From: Candidatus Geothrix skivensis
GTDB taxonomy: Bacteria > Acidobacteriota > Holophagae > Holophagales > Holophagaceae
Assembly (NCBI GenBank): GCA_016721195.1
Contig: JADKIO010000006.1
Coordinates: 248,001 to 312,000, forward strand
Direction of reading: 5' to 3'
Length of the DNA: 64,000 nt
Shown: piece by piece, positions 1-8,176 of the stretch
How the letters are laid out: every line of letters begins with the position of its first letter
Position numbering within the stretch: the first letter of the stretch is position 1
The notes under the pieces: generated by a model
The model's database searches: none
The model's input: the letters and a program-made list of their open reading frames with translations, nothing else
Told to the model about the DNA's origin: nothing
Made by a program: the position numbers and the translations under genes

Positions 1-2855
1 TTCTCGGCCGGGCCTCCGAACACCAGCAGGTCGCTAGAGGCCAGCTCGGCGTCGCTGAGCTCGGCGTCCGTCCGGAGGGGCAGCAGCACCTCCGTCATGC
101 CTTCGGCCAAGGTGTCGCGGTAGTTCAAGGCAAGGGTGCGCTGGGCTTCCACTTCGCGGGTGGTCCCATGGACCAGCTGGGTGGCGCTCCAGTCGTCCAG
201 GAGGTTGCCGGGCACCCAGAACTCGGTGCGGGGCACCGGGATGTCCTGGCCGGCGTTGAAGACCAGCCGCGTGGGCTTCGTCTCGCTGCTGAAGGTGAAG
301 ACAGCCTTGGCTTCCTTCATCTCGAGGCGCTCGAGGCGGGCACCCTTGTCGGTCTCCAGCTTCACGGAAGCCACGAAGGGGTAGGCAAACCCCCGCTGCT
401 CGACGGCGAGCTTGACCTCGAAGCCCTTGTCCAGCGGCTTGACCTCGGCCTGGATGCTGGGCGCGGGCAGATCGGCCCGCTCGAGCCAGGGCTTCAGGAT
501 CGGCGCCACGTCGCGGCCCGCTCCTTCCGACAGGGCCTTCAGCAGGTCGGCCGTGCGGGCGGGCTTGCCGTTGAAGCGGCTGTGCGCGGTCTGCATGGCC
601 TTGGCGAAGGCGGCATTGCCCAGGTGCAGGCGCAGCTGGTGCAGGGCGAAGACGCCGCGGATGCGGGGGATCTGGTAGGCCCCGTAGCGGTCGTACTCCG
701 TGCGGGTGGCCAGGGGCGCCTGCACCCCCTCCTTGGCTTCCAGGTAGAGGTGGCGGGTGTTCAGATCGGCCAGTGCCGCGCCCAGGGTTTCGAAGGCCTT
801 GGCGGGTGCGGCCGGCAGGTTCTTCAGCTGCTGCCAGTAGGCCGCGGAGGCGCTCACGAACCAGTTCTCCGCATCCGTGGCTGGCCTGACCGTCCCTATC
901 CAAAGCCCCTTGGCGCTGTAGCTGTAGGCCTCCTTCACCGCCGACACCTCGGGCGAAGGCGCGGCTTTCACCTTCTTTTCCTCTCGACCGGCCGCCTTCT
1001 CGGCATCGGCTCCGCCGATGCGCGAGACAGAAGGAAATTTGGCGGCCTGGAGCCGTTGCGTCACCCAGATCGGACTGAACGCCGTGTACCCATGGGTCAG
1101 GTGCGGCGTGGCCAGGGGCAGGTCCGCGATGAAGCGGCCGCCCACCATCTTTTCCCGCTGGGTGGTCTTGCCCTGGTGGGCGATGAAGACCAGCTTCTCG
1201 GCCATTTCGGAGGTGGTGAGCTTGGCATCGCAGGCGTGGGGGCGATTGATGGGGCTGGTGGCCATGACGCGGGTGGAGGTATCGATGTCGAAGCCGCCTC
1301 GCCCGTAGCGCCGGAAGGCGTCCTGCCAGGCGATGTCCCGGTTCCAGGTGTTGAAGGCCAGATCGGCGGGGGCATTGTCGGGGTTGGCGCCGTACTCCCC
1401 GCGCACCTCGAGATCGCGGTTGTTGTTGTTGGCCCAGATGTAGTCTTTCAGGCCGCCGGGCGTATCCGCGGGCCTGCCCTTGGTGCCGGTGCGCCACATC
1501 CGGGTCTTTTCGGTGCCCAGCAGGAAGCAGGCGCCCTCGTCGGTCTTGGTGTCGGCCATGGTCCAGTCGTTGGTGTAGAGGCCGTTGTTCTGCTTGAAGA
1601 GGATGGCGGCGGCTTCGTCGATGCTGGCGGCGTACTGGGCGGCCTTCCGGATGCGGTTGCTCTGGGGCGTGCCATCGGCGTTGAAGGGCGTCTGCCCCAC
1701 GGTGGTCTCGCCCATCACCAGGCCCGACGCGTTCAGGTACCAGTCCGTGCCGCTGTGGATGCCGCCGGGAAAGGCCTGCATCACCAGGCGGTGGCCCTTC
1801 TCGGGCACCACGTCGAGCATGACGTTGAACTCCGTGCCCGTGTACCCGTTCCACATGAACATCTGGGTGAAGATGAAGCGGCCGCTCCGGGTGGCGCCCT
1901 TGGTGGCCACGAAGGAATTGCAGTGATCGCCCTTCCCGGCCTGGTCCATCTCGTCCTCGGCGGTCATGAAGGTGCGGCCGCTGAGGGGGTGGGGGGCATG
2001 GGTGAGCCCGTCCTGGAGGGAGCTCATATCGATGGCGCAGTTCAGGGTCACGATATCGAGCAGGTCCACCGCCCGGCCCTTGAAGGTCGCCCCGGCCTTG
2101 TTGGCCCCATCGGCGATGCCCTTCATCTCCTCGAGGAACTCCACGTCGAACTTGCGGAAGAACAGGGCATCCGCCATCTGGCGCTGGTCCGCCCAGCCGC
2201 GCACGGGATCGGCGGCCTGCTTCTGCACGCCCAGCTTGGTCATGTAGCGCACGATCTCCTCGGCCATGAGCTCGCCATGCTGGCGGCCCCGGGCATAGGG
2301 CGCGCCCTCGATGTGCAGGAAGGTCCAGCCGCCCATCTCGTAGCGGAACCCCTTGCCGGCCCAGCGCACGGTCTGCATGGGGATGAAGGCGGTCACGTCC
2401 TCCACCTTCTCCAGCTTCACCGCGCTGAAGGCAGCGGCGCCCGTGGCCTTGCCGTTGCGCCCCAGGTGCAGCTGCACCCGGTCGCTGGGGCTGGTGGCGA
2501 GGAACAGCACGGAGACCTGCCGCTCGGAGGTGCCCGCCACGCTCTGGGAGGCATTGGTGAAGGGGAAGCTCTCCATGGACAGGCAGGCCCCCAGGGCCGT
2601 GGGATAGCGGGCCAGTGCATCCGCCTGGACCCCCTCGGTGCGAATGGTGGCGCTGAGCCGGTACAACTCACCGATCTTGAGCGTCACGGGGCCGGAAGCC
2701 AGCGTGGCCTCCGAGCCTCCCGGAGCGGCCGCCAGGCGCAGCGCGGCGGCCGTCCCAGTGGAACCCGGCTTCAGTGCCCAACCTGACACGGGGATATCGG
2801 CGGCGGCAAACACGGCCATGGCCATCAGCAGTCCAGCACGTAGCATCCGGATCAT
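1..2855 (-). CDS. C45-type Ntn-hydrolase (acyl-CoA:6-APA acyltransferase/phospholipase B-like), secreted, 3' end outside window
   Basis: The reading frame is open from an ATG at 2855 (GGAGG upstream) to the left edge, so at least 951 residues are present and the C-terminus is missing. A short hydrophobic signal peptide (about residues 1-18) implies export. Residues 182-320 carry the features of the C45/AAT family: a PYARGRQHGEL stretch and GDHCNSFVA, in which Cys312 would become the N-terminal nucleophile after self-cleavage. A conserved WTMADTK segment lies further on. The last third (FALHQLRLHLGNAAF and the following Trp-containing stretch) resembles the C-terminal helical part of M1 aminopeptidases. 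Family membership is well supported; the substrate is unknown. It is transcribed away from the pseudouridine synthase. Confidence 0.8.
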   Translation of the reverse strand, partial: MIRMLRAGLLMAMAVFAAADIPVSGWALKPGSTGTAAALRLAAAPGGSEATLASGPVTLKIGELYRLSATIRTEGVQADALARYPTALGACLSMESFPFTNASQSVAGTSERQVSVLFLATSPSDRVQLHLGRNGKATGAAAFSAVKLEKVEDVTAFIPMQTVRWAGKGFRYEMGGWTFLHIEGAPYARGRQHGELMAEEIVRYMTKLGVQKQAADPVRGWADQRQMADALFFRKFDVEFLEEMKGIADGANKAGATFKGRAVDLLDIVTLNCAIDMSSLQDGLTHAPHPLSGRTFMTAEDEMDQAGKGDHCNSFVATKGATRSGRFIFTQMFMWNGYTGTEFNVMLDVVPEKGHRLVMQAFPGGIHSGTDWYLNASGLVMGETTVGQTPFNADGTPQSNRIRKAAQYAASIDEAAAILFKQNNGLYTNDWTMADTKTDEGACFLLGTEKTRMWRTGTKGRPADTPGGLKDYIWANNNNRDLEVRGEYGANPDNAPADLAFNTWNRDIAWQDAFRRYGRGGFDIDTSTRVMATSPINRPHACDAKLTTSEMAEKLVFIAHQGKTTQREKMVGGRFIADLPLATPHLTHGYTAFSPIWVTQRLQAAKFPSVSRIGGADAEKAAGREEKKVKAAPSPEVSAVKEAYSYSAKGLWIGTVRPATDAENWFVSASAAYWQQLKNLPAAPAKAFETLGAALADLNTRHLYLEAKEGVQAPLATRTEYDRYGAYQIPRIRGVFALHQLRLHLGNAAFAKAMQTAHSRFNGKPARTADLLKALSEGAGRDVAPILKPWLERADLPAPSIQAEVKPLDKGFEVKLAVEQRGFAYPFVASVKLETDKGARLERLEMKEAKAVFTFSSETKPTRLVFNAGQDIPVPRTEFWVPGNLLDDWSATQLVHGTTREVEAQRTLALNYRDTLAEGMTEVLLPLRTDAELSDAELASSDLLVFGGPAE

Positions 2856-2893
2856 GAAGAACCTCCACCCCCAGCATGCCAAACCTCGCTCCG

Positions 2894-2918
2894 GATTGCC
2901 TCGCTTTTTGAGGCAATC
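2894..2918. promoter_or_regulatory. 9-bp inverted repeat between divergent genes, possible operator
   Basis: GATTGCCTC (2894-2902) and GAGGCAATC (2910-2918) form a perfect 9-bp inverted repeat around a 7-base T-rich spacer. The right arm overlaps the proposed -35 box of the plus-strand pseudouridine synthase gene and lies upstream of the minus-strand C45 gene. It could be a regulator site or a hairpin. No run of T follows it on either strand, so a terminator is less likely. Confidence 0.4.
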
Positions 2919-2936
2919 TGGGGCCGCGGGTAACCT
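2908..2936 (+). promoter_or_regulatory. putative promoter of the RluA-family gene, leaderless arrangement
   Basis: TTGAGG (2908-2913), a 17-base spacer and TAACCT (2931-2936) fit a sigma-70 type promoter. The -10 box ends six bases before the ATG at 2943, so transcription would begin at or next to the start codon. No Shine-Dalgarno sequence precedes that ATG. Confidence 0.45.
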
Positions 2937-2942
2937 GGGTGC

Positions 2943-3818
2943 ATGACCCTGCGCAAATGGACCTTCACCGTGGACCCCGAGGACGCCGAGCTGCGCCTGG
3001 ATCAGCTCATCGCCAAGCGCACCGAGCTGTCCCGGCGCTCGGCTCGGGAGGCGCTGAAGCTGGGCGGCGTGCAGGTGGACCGCAAGCGGGTGAAGGTGGC
3101 CGGAAAGCTGGTGAAACCCGGCCTCGAGATCCGCGTGGCCTTCGATCCCGACCTGCCCGCGGTGCCCACCACGGTCATCCCCGTGGTCTTCGAGGATGCG
3201 TGGCTCCTGGCGGTGGACAAGCCCGCGGGCATCGCCACCCAGGGCACCTGGGCCACGGATCGCCACGATCTGCTGGCCCTGCTGAAGACCCAGCGCCCGG
3301 ACCTGAGCCTGGCCCTGCATCATCGTCTGGACCAGGGCACCTCGGGCCTGCTGGTGCTGGCCAAGGACCCACGGGCCAACAAGGGCCTGGCCACCGCCTT
3401 CGCGGGGCGGGACCTGGAGAAGCTCTACCTGGCGCGCATCTCCGAACCCCTGGAGGCCTGCACCGTGGAGGCGCCGATTGGTCGCATCCGGGGCGCGGAT
3501 CCCGGCCGCTTCGGCTGCGGGGGCGACCTCATCGAGCCGAAATCCGCCCGCACGGACTTCCGGCCTGCCACCGCCGAGGAGACGGCGGGGCTGGTGCCCG
3601 GCCACTGGATCGTGGCCCGCATCCACACGGGTCGCACCCACCAGATCCGCGTCCACCTCGTCCACCTGGGCCGCCCCATCCTGGGGGATGCCCTCTACGG
3701 TGGCGCGCCCTCGGACCGCCTCTGGCTCCACGCCTGGCGCCTGGGGCTGAAGCACCCGGTCACCGGGGAGGAACTGAAGCTGGAGGCACCGCCCAACCGG
3801 TTCCGGGTGGAGGGATAG
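2943..3818 (+). CDS. RluA-family pseudouridine synthase
   Basis: Converts uridine to pseudouridine in RNA, probably 23S rRNA. Residues 1-65 form an S4-like RNA-binding domain (LRLDQLI, SRRSAREALKLGGVQVD). The catalytic domain contains the family signature HHRLDQGTSGLLVLAKD with catalytic Asp130, and RTHQIRVHL near the C-terminus. Length (291 aa) is normal for RluA/RluC/RluD; the exact target site cannot be assigned from sequence. The start is the first ATG, with no SD but a promoter-like element directly upstream. The gene converges with the histidine kinase and no clear terminator is visible in the 67-bp gap. Confidence 0.93.
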   Translation: MTLRKWTFTVDPEDAELRLDQLIAKRTELSRRSAREALKLGGVQVDRKRVKVAGKLVKPGLEIRVAFDPDLPAVPTTVIPVVFEDAWLLAVDKPAGIATQGTWATDRHDLLALLKTQRPDLSLALHHRLDQGTSGLLVLAKDPRANKGLATAFAGRDLEKLYLARISEPLEACTVEAPIGRIRGADPGRFGCGGDLIEPKSARTDFRPATAEETAGLVPGHWIVARIHTGRTHQIRVHLVHLGRPILGDALYGGAPSDRLWLHAWRLGLKHPVTGEELKLEAPPNRFRVEG

Positions 3819-3885
3819 CCCCAGCCGGGTGGAAACGCCACCTGAGCTCGAACTGTTCCTGCCCAGAGCTCGCGGTACCCCTGCC

Positions 3886-6800
3886 TCAGGTCGGAGGTTC
3901 AGCTCCGCCTGGTCGAAGGGGGAAGTCCACGTGGAAGGTGGCTCCCAGGCCGGGCTGGGACTCCACCGAGATCTCGCAGCCCATGGCGTCCGCCATGTGC
4001 TTCACGATGGAAAGACCGAGTCCGGTGGACGCCTCACCGCCCGTGGGCTCGGCACTCAGTTTCGCGAAACGACCGAAGAGCCGCTGCTGGTCCTCCACCG
4101 TGAACCCGGGACCCTGGTCCGCCACCGACAGCCGGAGGCAGGCTCCCCTCACGCGCAGCCTCACGAAGGTGCGGGTGCCAGGAGGTGAGTACTTGATGGC
4201 GTTCGAGATCAGGTTGTCCAGGATGGCATTGGTGAAGGTCTCGTCCGCCATCACATCGGGAGTGGCCACCCCGGGATCAAAGCTCAAGATGATGTCCTTC
4301 TCCCGGGCCCGGGTCTGATGAAGATCGATGATTTCCCGCGCCAGGGTTGCCAGCGAGAAGCATTCGAGCTGGGGCTTCACCTGCCCCGCTTCGAGCACGG
4401 CCTTGTCCAGGAAGCGGCTGATCAGATCGCTCATGTCCAGGCCCTGCTTGGCGATCTTTCTCGCCGTCGCATTCAGCCTGGCCTGGTCCTTTTCTCCCTC
4501 TAGCAGCTGGGCGGCGAGCACGATGCCATTGAGGGGATTGCGCAGATCGTGGGCCACGATGCCGAGGAACTGGTTCTTCTGCCTGTCCATGTCCTGGAGG
4601 CGGGCATAGGCTTCCCAGGCCCTTTGTTCCGAAGCGTCGAGGGCCTGGGTACGCTCCTGCACCCGGTCCTCGAGGAGGGCGTTCCTGAGCTTCAGTTTTC
4701 GAACCCGCCACCGGGTATAGGCAAAGGCCAGACCCACCAGGCCAAACACCACCAGCGCCCGGAAGGTCCAGGACCCCCACCAGGGGGGCAGCACCCGGAA
4801 GCAGATGGGGACCGAGTGCACCCAGGTCCCGTCGGCGACCTGGCTCCGGATCTGGAAGGCATAGTCGCCGGCCGCCAGACCCGCGTAGCGCTCCGAGCGA
4901 CCGCGGGCCGCATGCCAGTCCTTCTCCAGCCCCTCGAGGCGGACCTCCAGGCGGAGGTCATCCTGGTGGAGGATGCTCAGGGCGGCGAACTGTGCCACGA
5001 AGGTGTTGTTCCGGTAGGGGACCTCCAGCGGCCTGGTGGGTGCCGCATGGAACGATTCGGAGCCCAGGGTGTAGGCATAGGTTTCCAGCGCAGGCGGCGG
5101 TGGGGGGCCTCCATAAGCCTTGGCATCAAAGCGTGCGATGCCACCCACGGTCCCGATCCACACGTCTCCGTTGGGGTCCGCATGGAAGGCCATGTTGTTG
5201 GTGCTGTCGCTGATGAGCCCGTCACGGTAGGTGAACAGCTCCACCGTTCCGCTGACACTCACCCGATGCACCCCGGCCCCGGTGCCGGCCCACAGGTTGC
5301 CCCCCGCATCCTCTCCCATGAAGAATTGGGTGCGGGTCGGATCGATCTCCGCGTCGAAGTGCCTCAGGAGGCGCAGCTGGCCCTGTTCGTAGCGGGCCCG
5401 GGCCATCCCCAGGTTTGCATCGTAGGCCAGGAGCAGGTCGCCGTTGCGAAGCGTGCGTGCACACGCCAACGCATCCGCGCGCAAGCCATCGGAGCGGGTG
5501 AAGCGGCGCCAGCGTCCCCCTTCGCGGAGTGCCAGACCATGATCCCCCGGGGCCCACAGCCGCCCCGCGCCATCTTCATGGAGGTCTCCGATGGATTCCT
5601 TGGGTGTGCCCCCCGGCAGGGGCTCGGGCGCGAAGGTCCAGTGGCTGCCCTGGCCGCGTCCCCGCAGGAGGCCCCCAGCGTCCGTCGCCACCCAGAGGGT
5701 TCCGGTCCGGTCGAAGAGCAGGCGGAAGATGCGGGCATCGGCCCGGACGCCCTGGTCCGGACCGAATGTCACCGTGTGACCCGTCGCCGGATCCCACCGC
5801 CGGATCCATGGGGAGCCCGCAAGGTAGAAGGCCCCATCCGGCCCCCGGACCCCAGAGCGCACCTGGGTGTCCTCCGTACCGGGGATCATCTTCCATCCCT
5901 CAGGGCCCAGCCGGGCCAGCCCCTTTTCAGTCCCTGCAAACAAGGTCCTGTCCCGATCGCGCCAGAGGCTCCAGACGTAGGGGTTCTGAAGCCCTTCCTC
6001 GGGACCGTAGCTTCGCCAGAACCGGCGGCCCTGGCTCTGCCGCAGACCTCCTCCACCCACCCACATGGAGCCTTCCCGATCGACCAGCATGGCCACCTGG
6101 ACCTGGCCGGCCCAGCTCTCCTTCCCACCTCTTCGCATCACCTTGCCGTTTTCCAGCACGATCAATTCGGAGACACCGGGGATCATGAGACGGCCCAGTC
6201 CATCCACGTAGAGGCACGCGAATTGTTGTGTCCTCTTTACGGAAAAGGGCGCCGGCACGAAAGTCTGCTGGTTGAAGCTCCACAGGGCCCCGAGGGAGCG
6301 GGTCCAAAGCGTGCCGCTGCCGTCCACCGCCAGACCATCCAGTCGGGCCAGGCCGAAATCAGCTTTGCCGGGCAGCTCCTGCCAGGTGGCTCCCAGCGTC
6401 CGGTAGACCCGGGCCCGGCTGCCATCCCAGGAGGCGATGCACATCCCCCCTCCGCCAGGCAGGGTGGCCAGGGCGCTGACGGCACCCCCCGGCCAGGAGG
6501 CCATGGCTTCGAAGCGATCACCGGACACCTGCCGGTAGGGGCCCGCAGTAGTGCCCACATGGAGGCTCCCGTCCGCGCCCGAGGCCAGGGCCGTGATGGA
6601 CTTGGCCAGCTCGGGATGCTCCGTCCCCACGGCCACGAAGCGATTGCCCTCCCGGCGAGCCAGGCCCCGGTAGGTGCCCACCCAAAGCCCGCCATCGGGA
6701 CCGGCCTGAAGGACCTGGATCGCGCTGCTGGGCAGTCCCTCCGGGCGCAGGAAGACCTGGAAGCTCCTTCCATCAAACCGGTGCAGGCCCTCCTCGGTGC

Positions 6801-6987
6801 CGACCCAGATGAACCCTCGCTGATCCTGGCAGATGGCAGAAATCGAGTTGTTGCGCAGGCCATCGTCGTAGCCGTATTCCCGCCATCTCAGTCGACCGGA
6901 GGGCTCGGACACCTGGGCCCAGAGGGACCCCAGACCCACCACCAGGGCCAGGATCAACCGGATGATGTGACGCAGGCAAAAACCCAT
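3886..6987 (-). CDS. two-component regulator propeller-domain sensor histidine kinase
   Basis: A 1033-residue membrane sensor kinase. It has an N-terminal signal peptide (about 1-25), then repeated Reg_prop units (GFIWVGTEEGLHRFDG, GGLWVGTYRGLARREG and others) that would build a large periplasmic beta-propeller, a Y_Y_Y domain (DWHAARGRSERYAGL), one transmembrane helix (ALVVFGLVGLAFAY) and a cytoplasmic kinase core. The H-box is FLGIVAHDLRNPL with His813. N, G1 and G2 boxes are NAILDNLISNAIKYSP, DQGPGF and STGLGLSIVKH. There is no C-terminal receiver or AraC domain, unlike many Bacteroides hybrid members. AAGGAAG precedes the ATG at 6987. No response regulator is adjacent, so the partner is unknown. 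Confidence 0.92.
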   Translation of the reverse strand: MGFCLRHIIRLILALVVGLGSLWAQVSEPSGRLRWREYGYDDGLRNNSISAICQDQRGFIWVGTEEGLHRFDGRSFQVFLRPEGLPSSAIQVLQAGPDGGLWVGTYRGLARREGNRFVAVGTEHPELAKSITALASGADGSLHVGTTAGPYRQVSGDRFEAMASWPGGAVSALATLPGGGGMCIASWDGSRARVYRTLGATWQELPGKADFGLARLDGLAVDGSGTLWTRSLGALWSFNQQTFVPAPFSVKRTQQFACLYVDGLGRLMIPGVSELIVLENGKVMRRGGKESWAGQVQVAMLVDREGSMWVGGGGLRQSQGRRFWRSYGPEEGLQNPYVWSLWRDRDRTLFAGTEKGLARLGPEGWKMIPGTEDTQVRSGVRGPDGAFYLAGSPWIRRWDPATGHTVTFGPDQGVRADARIFRLLFDRTGTLWVATDAGGLLRGRGQGSHWTFAPEPLPGGTPKESIGDLHEDGAGRLWAPGDHGLALREGGRWRRFTRSDGLRADALACARTLRNGDLLLAYDANLGMARARYEQGQLRLLRHFDAEIDPTRTQFFMGEDAGGNLWAGTGAGVHRVSVSGTVELFTYRDGLISDSTNNMAFHADPNGDVWIGTVGGIARFDAKAYGGPPPPPALETYAYTLGSESFHAAPTRPLEVPYRNNTFVAQFAALSILHQDDLRLEVRLEGLEKDWHAARGRSERYAGLAAGDYAFQIRSQVADGTWVHSVPICFRVLPPWWGSWTFRALVVFGLVGLAFAYTRWRVRKLKLRNALLEDRVQERTQALDASEQRAWEAYARLQDMDRQKNQFLGIVAHDLRNPLNGIVLAAQLLEGEKDQARLNATARKIAKQGLDMSDLISRFLDKAVLEAGQVKPQLECFSLATLAREIIDLHQTRAREKDIILSFDPGVATPDVMADETFTNAILDNLISNAIKYSPPGTRTFVRLRVRGACLRLSVADQGPGFTVEDQQRLFGRFAKLSAEPTGGEASTGLGLSIVKHMADAMGCEISVESQPGLGATFHVDFPLRPGGAEPPT

Positions 6988-7129
6988 GGCTTCCTTTGGT
7001 CAGCTGATCGGCCAGGGGGCACTTCACGATTATTCCCGGCAAGATCATTGAGACCGAGGCAGAGTGCCCGAGGCAGGTCAGTGCGCGCAATCTACCAGGT
7101 TGGGGATGGCCCAGGCTTGCCCAGCACCG

Positions 7130-7160
7130 TTGACACCAGCGGCGGCCAGGCCGCTATGCT
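7130..7160 (+). promoter_or_regulatory. putative promoter of the lipid kinase gene, leaderless arrangement
   Basis: TTGACA (7130-7135) is a consensus -35 box and TATGCT (7155-7160) a fair -10 box. The 19-base spacer is long. The -10 box ends six bases before the ATG at 7167, and no SD is present. Confidence 0.4.
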
Positions 7161-7166
7161 CGCTGC

Positions 7167-8114
7167 ATGAAGCTGCCCATCCTCTTCAACCCGGCCTCCG
7201 GCACCGCCGCCAAGGATCCAGACGCCCTGCTGCGGCCCCTGCCCAAAGAGCTGCGGGACCGGGTGGAGCCCATTGCCTTCGGTCCGCCCTGGGATTTCGA
7301 ACCCCACCTAGCCCAGGCGCTGGCGTCCTCAGGCCCGCTGTTCGTCTGGGGCGGCGACGGCACGATCCACCATGCGGCCAAGGCCCTCATCGAGAGGGGC
7401 TGTCCCGTGCCCCTGGCGGGCATCCCCGGCGGCAGCGGCAACGGGCTGGTGCGGGGCCTGCGCACACCCCTGGAACCCGCCGGGGCGCTGCGGCGCCTGC
7501 TGGAGGGCCGGGAGCTGCGCATGGACCTGCCCCGCCTGGATGGGGAGCCCTTCCTGAACCTCTGCGGCACGGGCTTCGAGGCCGCGGTGGCCCACCGCTT
7601 CCATCATCTTCCGGGCCGTGGGTTCCTGACCTACGCCCGGGTCTGCTGGCAGCTCTACCACCGGTGGCGGGACTCGGACCTGGAATGGGAGGCGGAAACG
7701 GTGCCCATGGACGCTGGGCCGGGGAGGCTGGCGCGCATCCGCGAGGCCTTCCAGGCCCCCAAGGCCGACCTGCCCGCCACCGCCTGGAGCCTCTGCTTCG
7801 CCAACCTGCCCCAGTATGGTTCCGGCCTCTGGATCGCCCCCGGGGCCGATCCCACGGACGGGGCCCTGCAATGGGTGACCCTGGCGCGGCCCTCCTGGTT
7901 CGATCTGCTGGCAAAAGTGCCCCAGCTGTTCCGGGAAGGGGGCCAGTCGCCCCTCCGCCGGGAGGGCCGCCTCCGTCGCGCCACCCTGCGCCTGGACCGC
8001 CCCCTGCCCTGGCACCTGGACGGGGAACCCGGGGCCCAGCGGGACCGGGCCGAACTCAGCGTGGAGGCGCGGGCCTTCCGCATGCAGGTGACCGGGGCGT
8101 GTCCCTGGACCTAG
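7167..8114 (+). CDS. diacylglycerol kinase family lipid kinase
   Basis: A 315-residue member of the DAGK_cat/YegS group, which phosphorylates lipid hydroxyls such as diacylglycerol or sphingoid-type lipids. The nucleotide-binding motifs are intact: NPASG (8-12), WGGDGTIHH (61-69) and GIPGGSGNGLVRGL (85-98). The C-terminal half (GTGFEAAVAHRF, LPQYGSGLWIAPGADPTDGALQW, PWHLDGEPG) fits the YegS/DgkB second domain. The true substrate cannot be read from sequence. The gene stands alone between divergent and convergent neighbours and ends at a strong palindrome. Confidence 0.9.
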   Translation: MKLPILFNPASGTAAKDPDALLRPLPKELRDRVEPIAFGPPWDFEPHLAQALASSGPLFVWGGDGTIHHAAKALIERGCPVPLAGIPGGSGNGLVRGLRTPLEPAGALRRLLEGRELRMDLPRLDGEPFLNLCGTGFEAAVAHRFHHLPGRGFLTYARVCWQLYHRWRDSDLEWEAETVPMDAGPGRLARIREAFQAPKADLPATAWSLCFANLPQYGSGLWIAPGADPTDGALQWVTLARPSWFDLLAKVPQLFREGGQSPLRREGRLRRATLRLDRPLPWHLDGEPGAQRDRAELSVEARAFRMQVTGACPWT

Positions 8115-8125
8115 GCGCAGCCTGG

Positions 8126-8159
8126 CTCAGAAATGGCCCCGAACGGGGCCATTTCTGAG
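8126..8159. terminator. bidirectional terminator-like hairpin
   Basis: A perfect 16-bp inverted repeat (8126-8141 with 8144-8159) is separated by only two bases, so the folded form closes on a GAAC tetraloop. It sits between two convergent genes and could stop transcription in both directions. No U-tract follows on the plus strand. Confidence 0.7.
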
Positions 8160-8176
8160 GGATGAAGAACTTCCAT

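Noticed and set aside
168..2786. 872-codon plus-strand open frame
   Set aside because: It is antisense to the C45 hydrolase, has low-complexity Gly/Ala/His/Leu composition and no domain; long antisense frames are expected in GC-rich DNA.
4549..7170. 873-codon plus-strand open frame over the histidine kinase
   Set aside because: It is a shadow of a minus-strand gene with clear propeller and kinase motifs.
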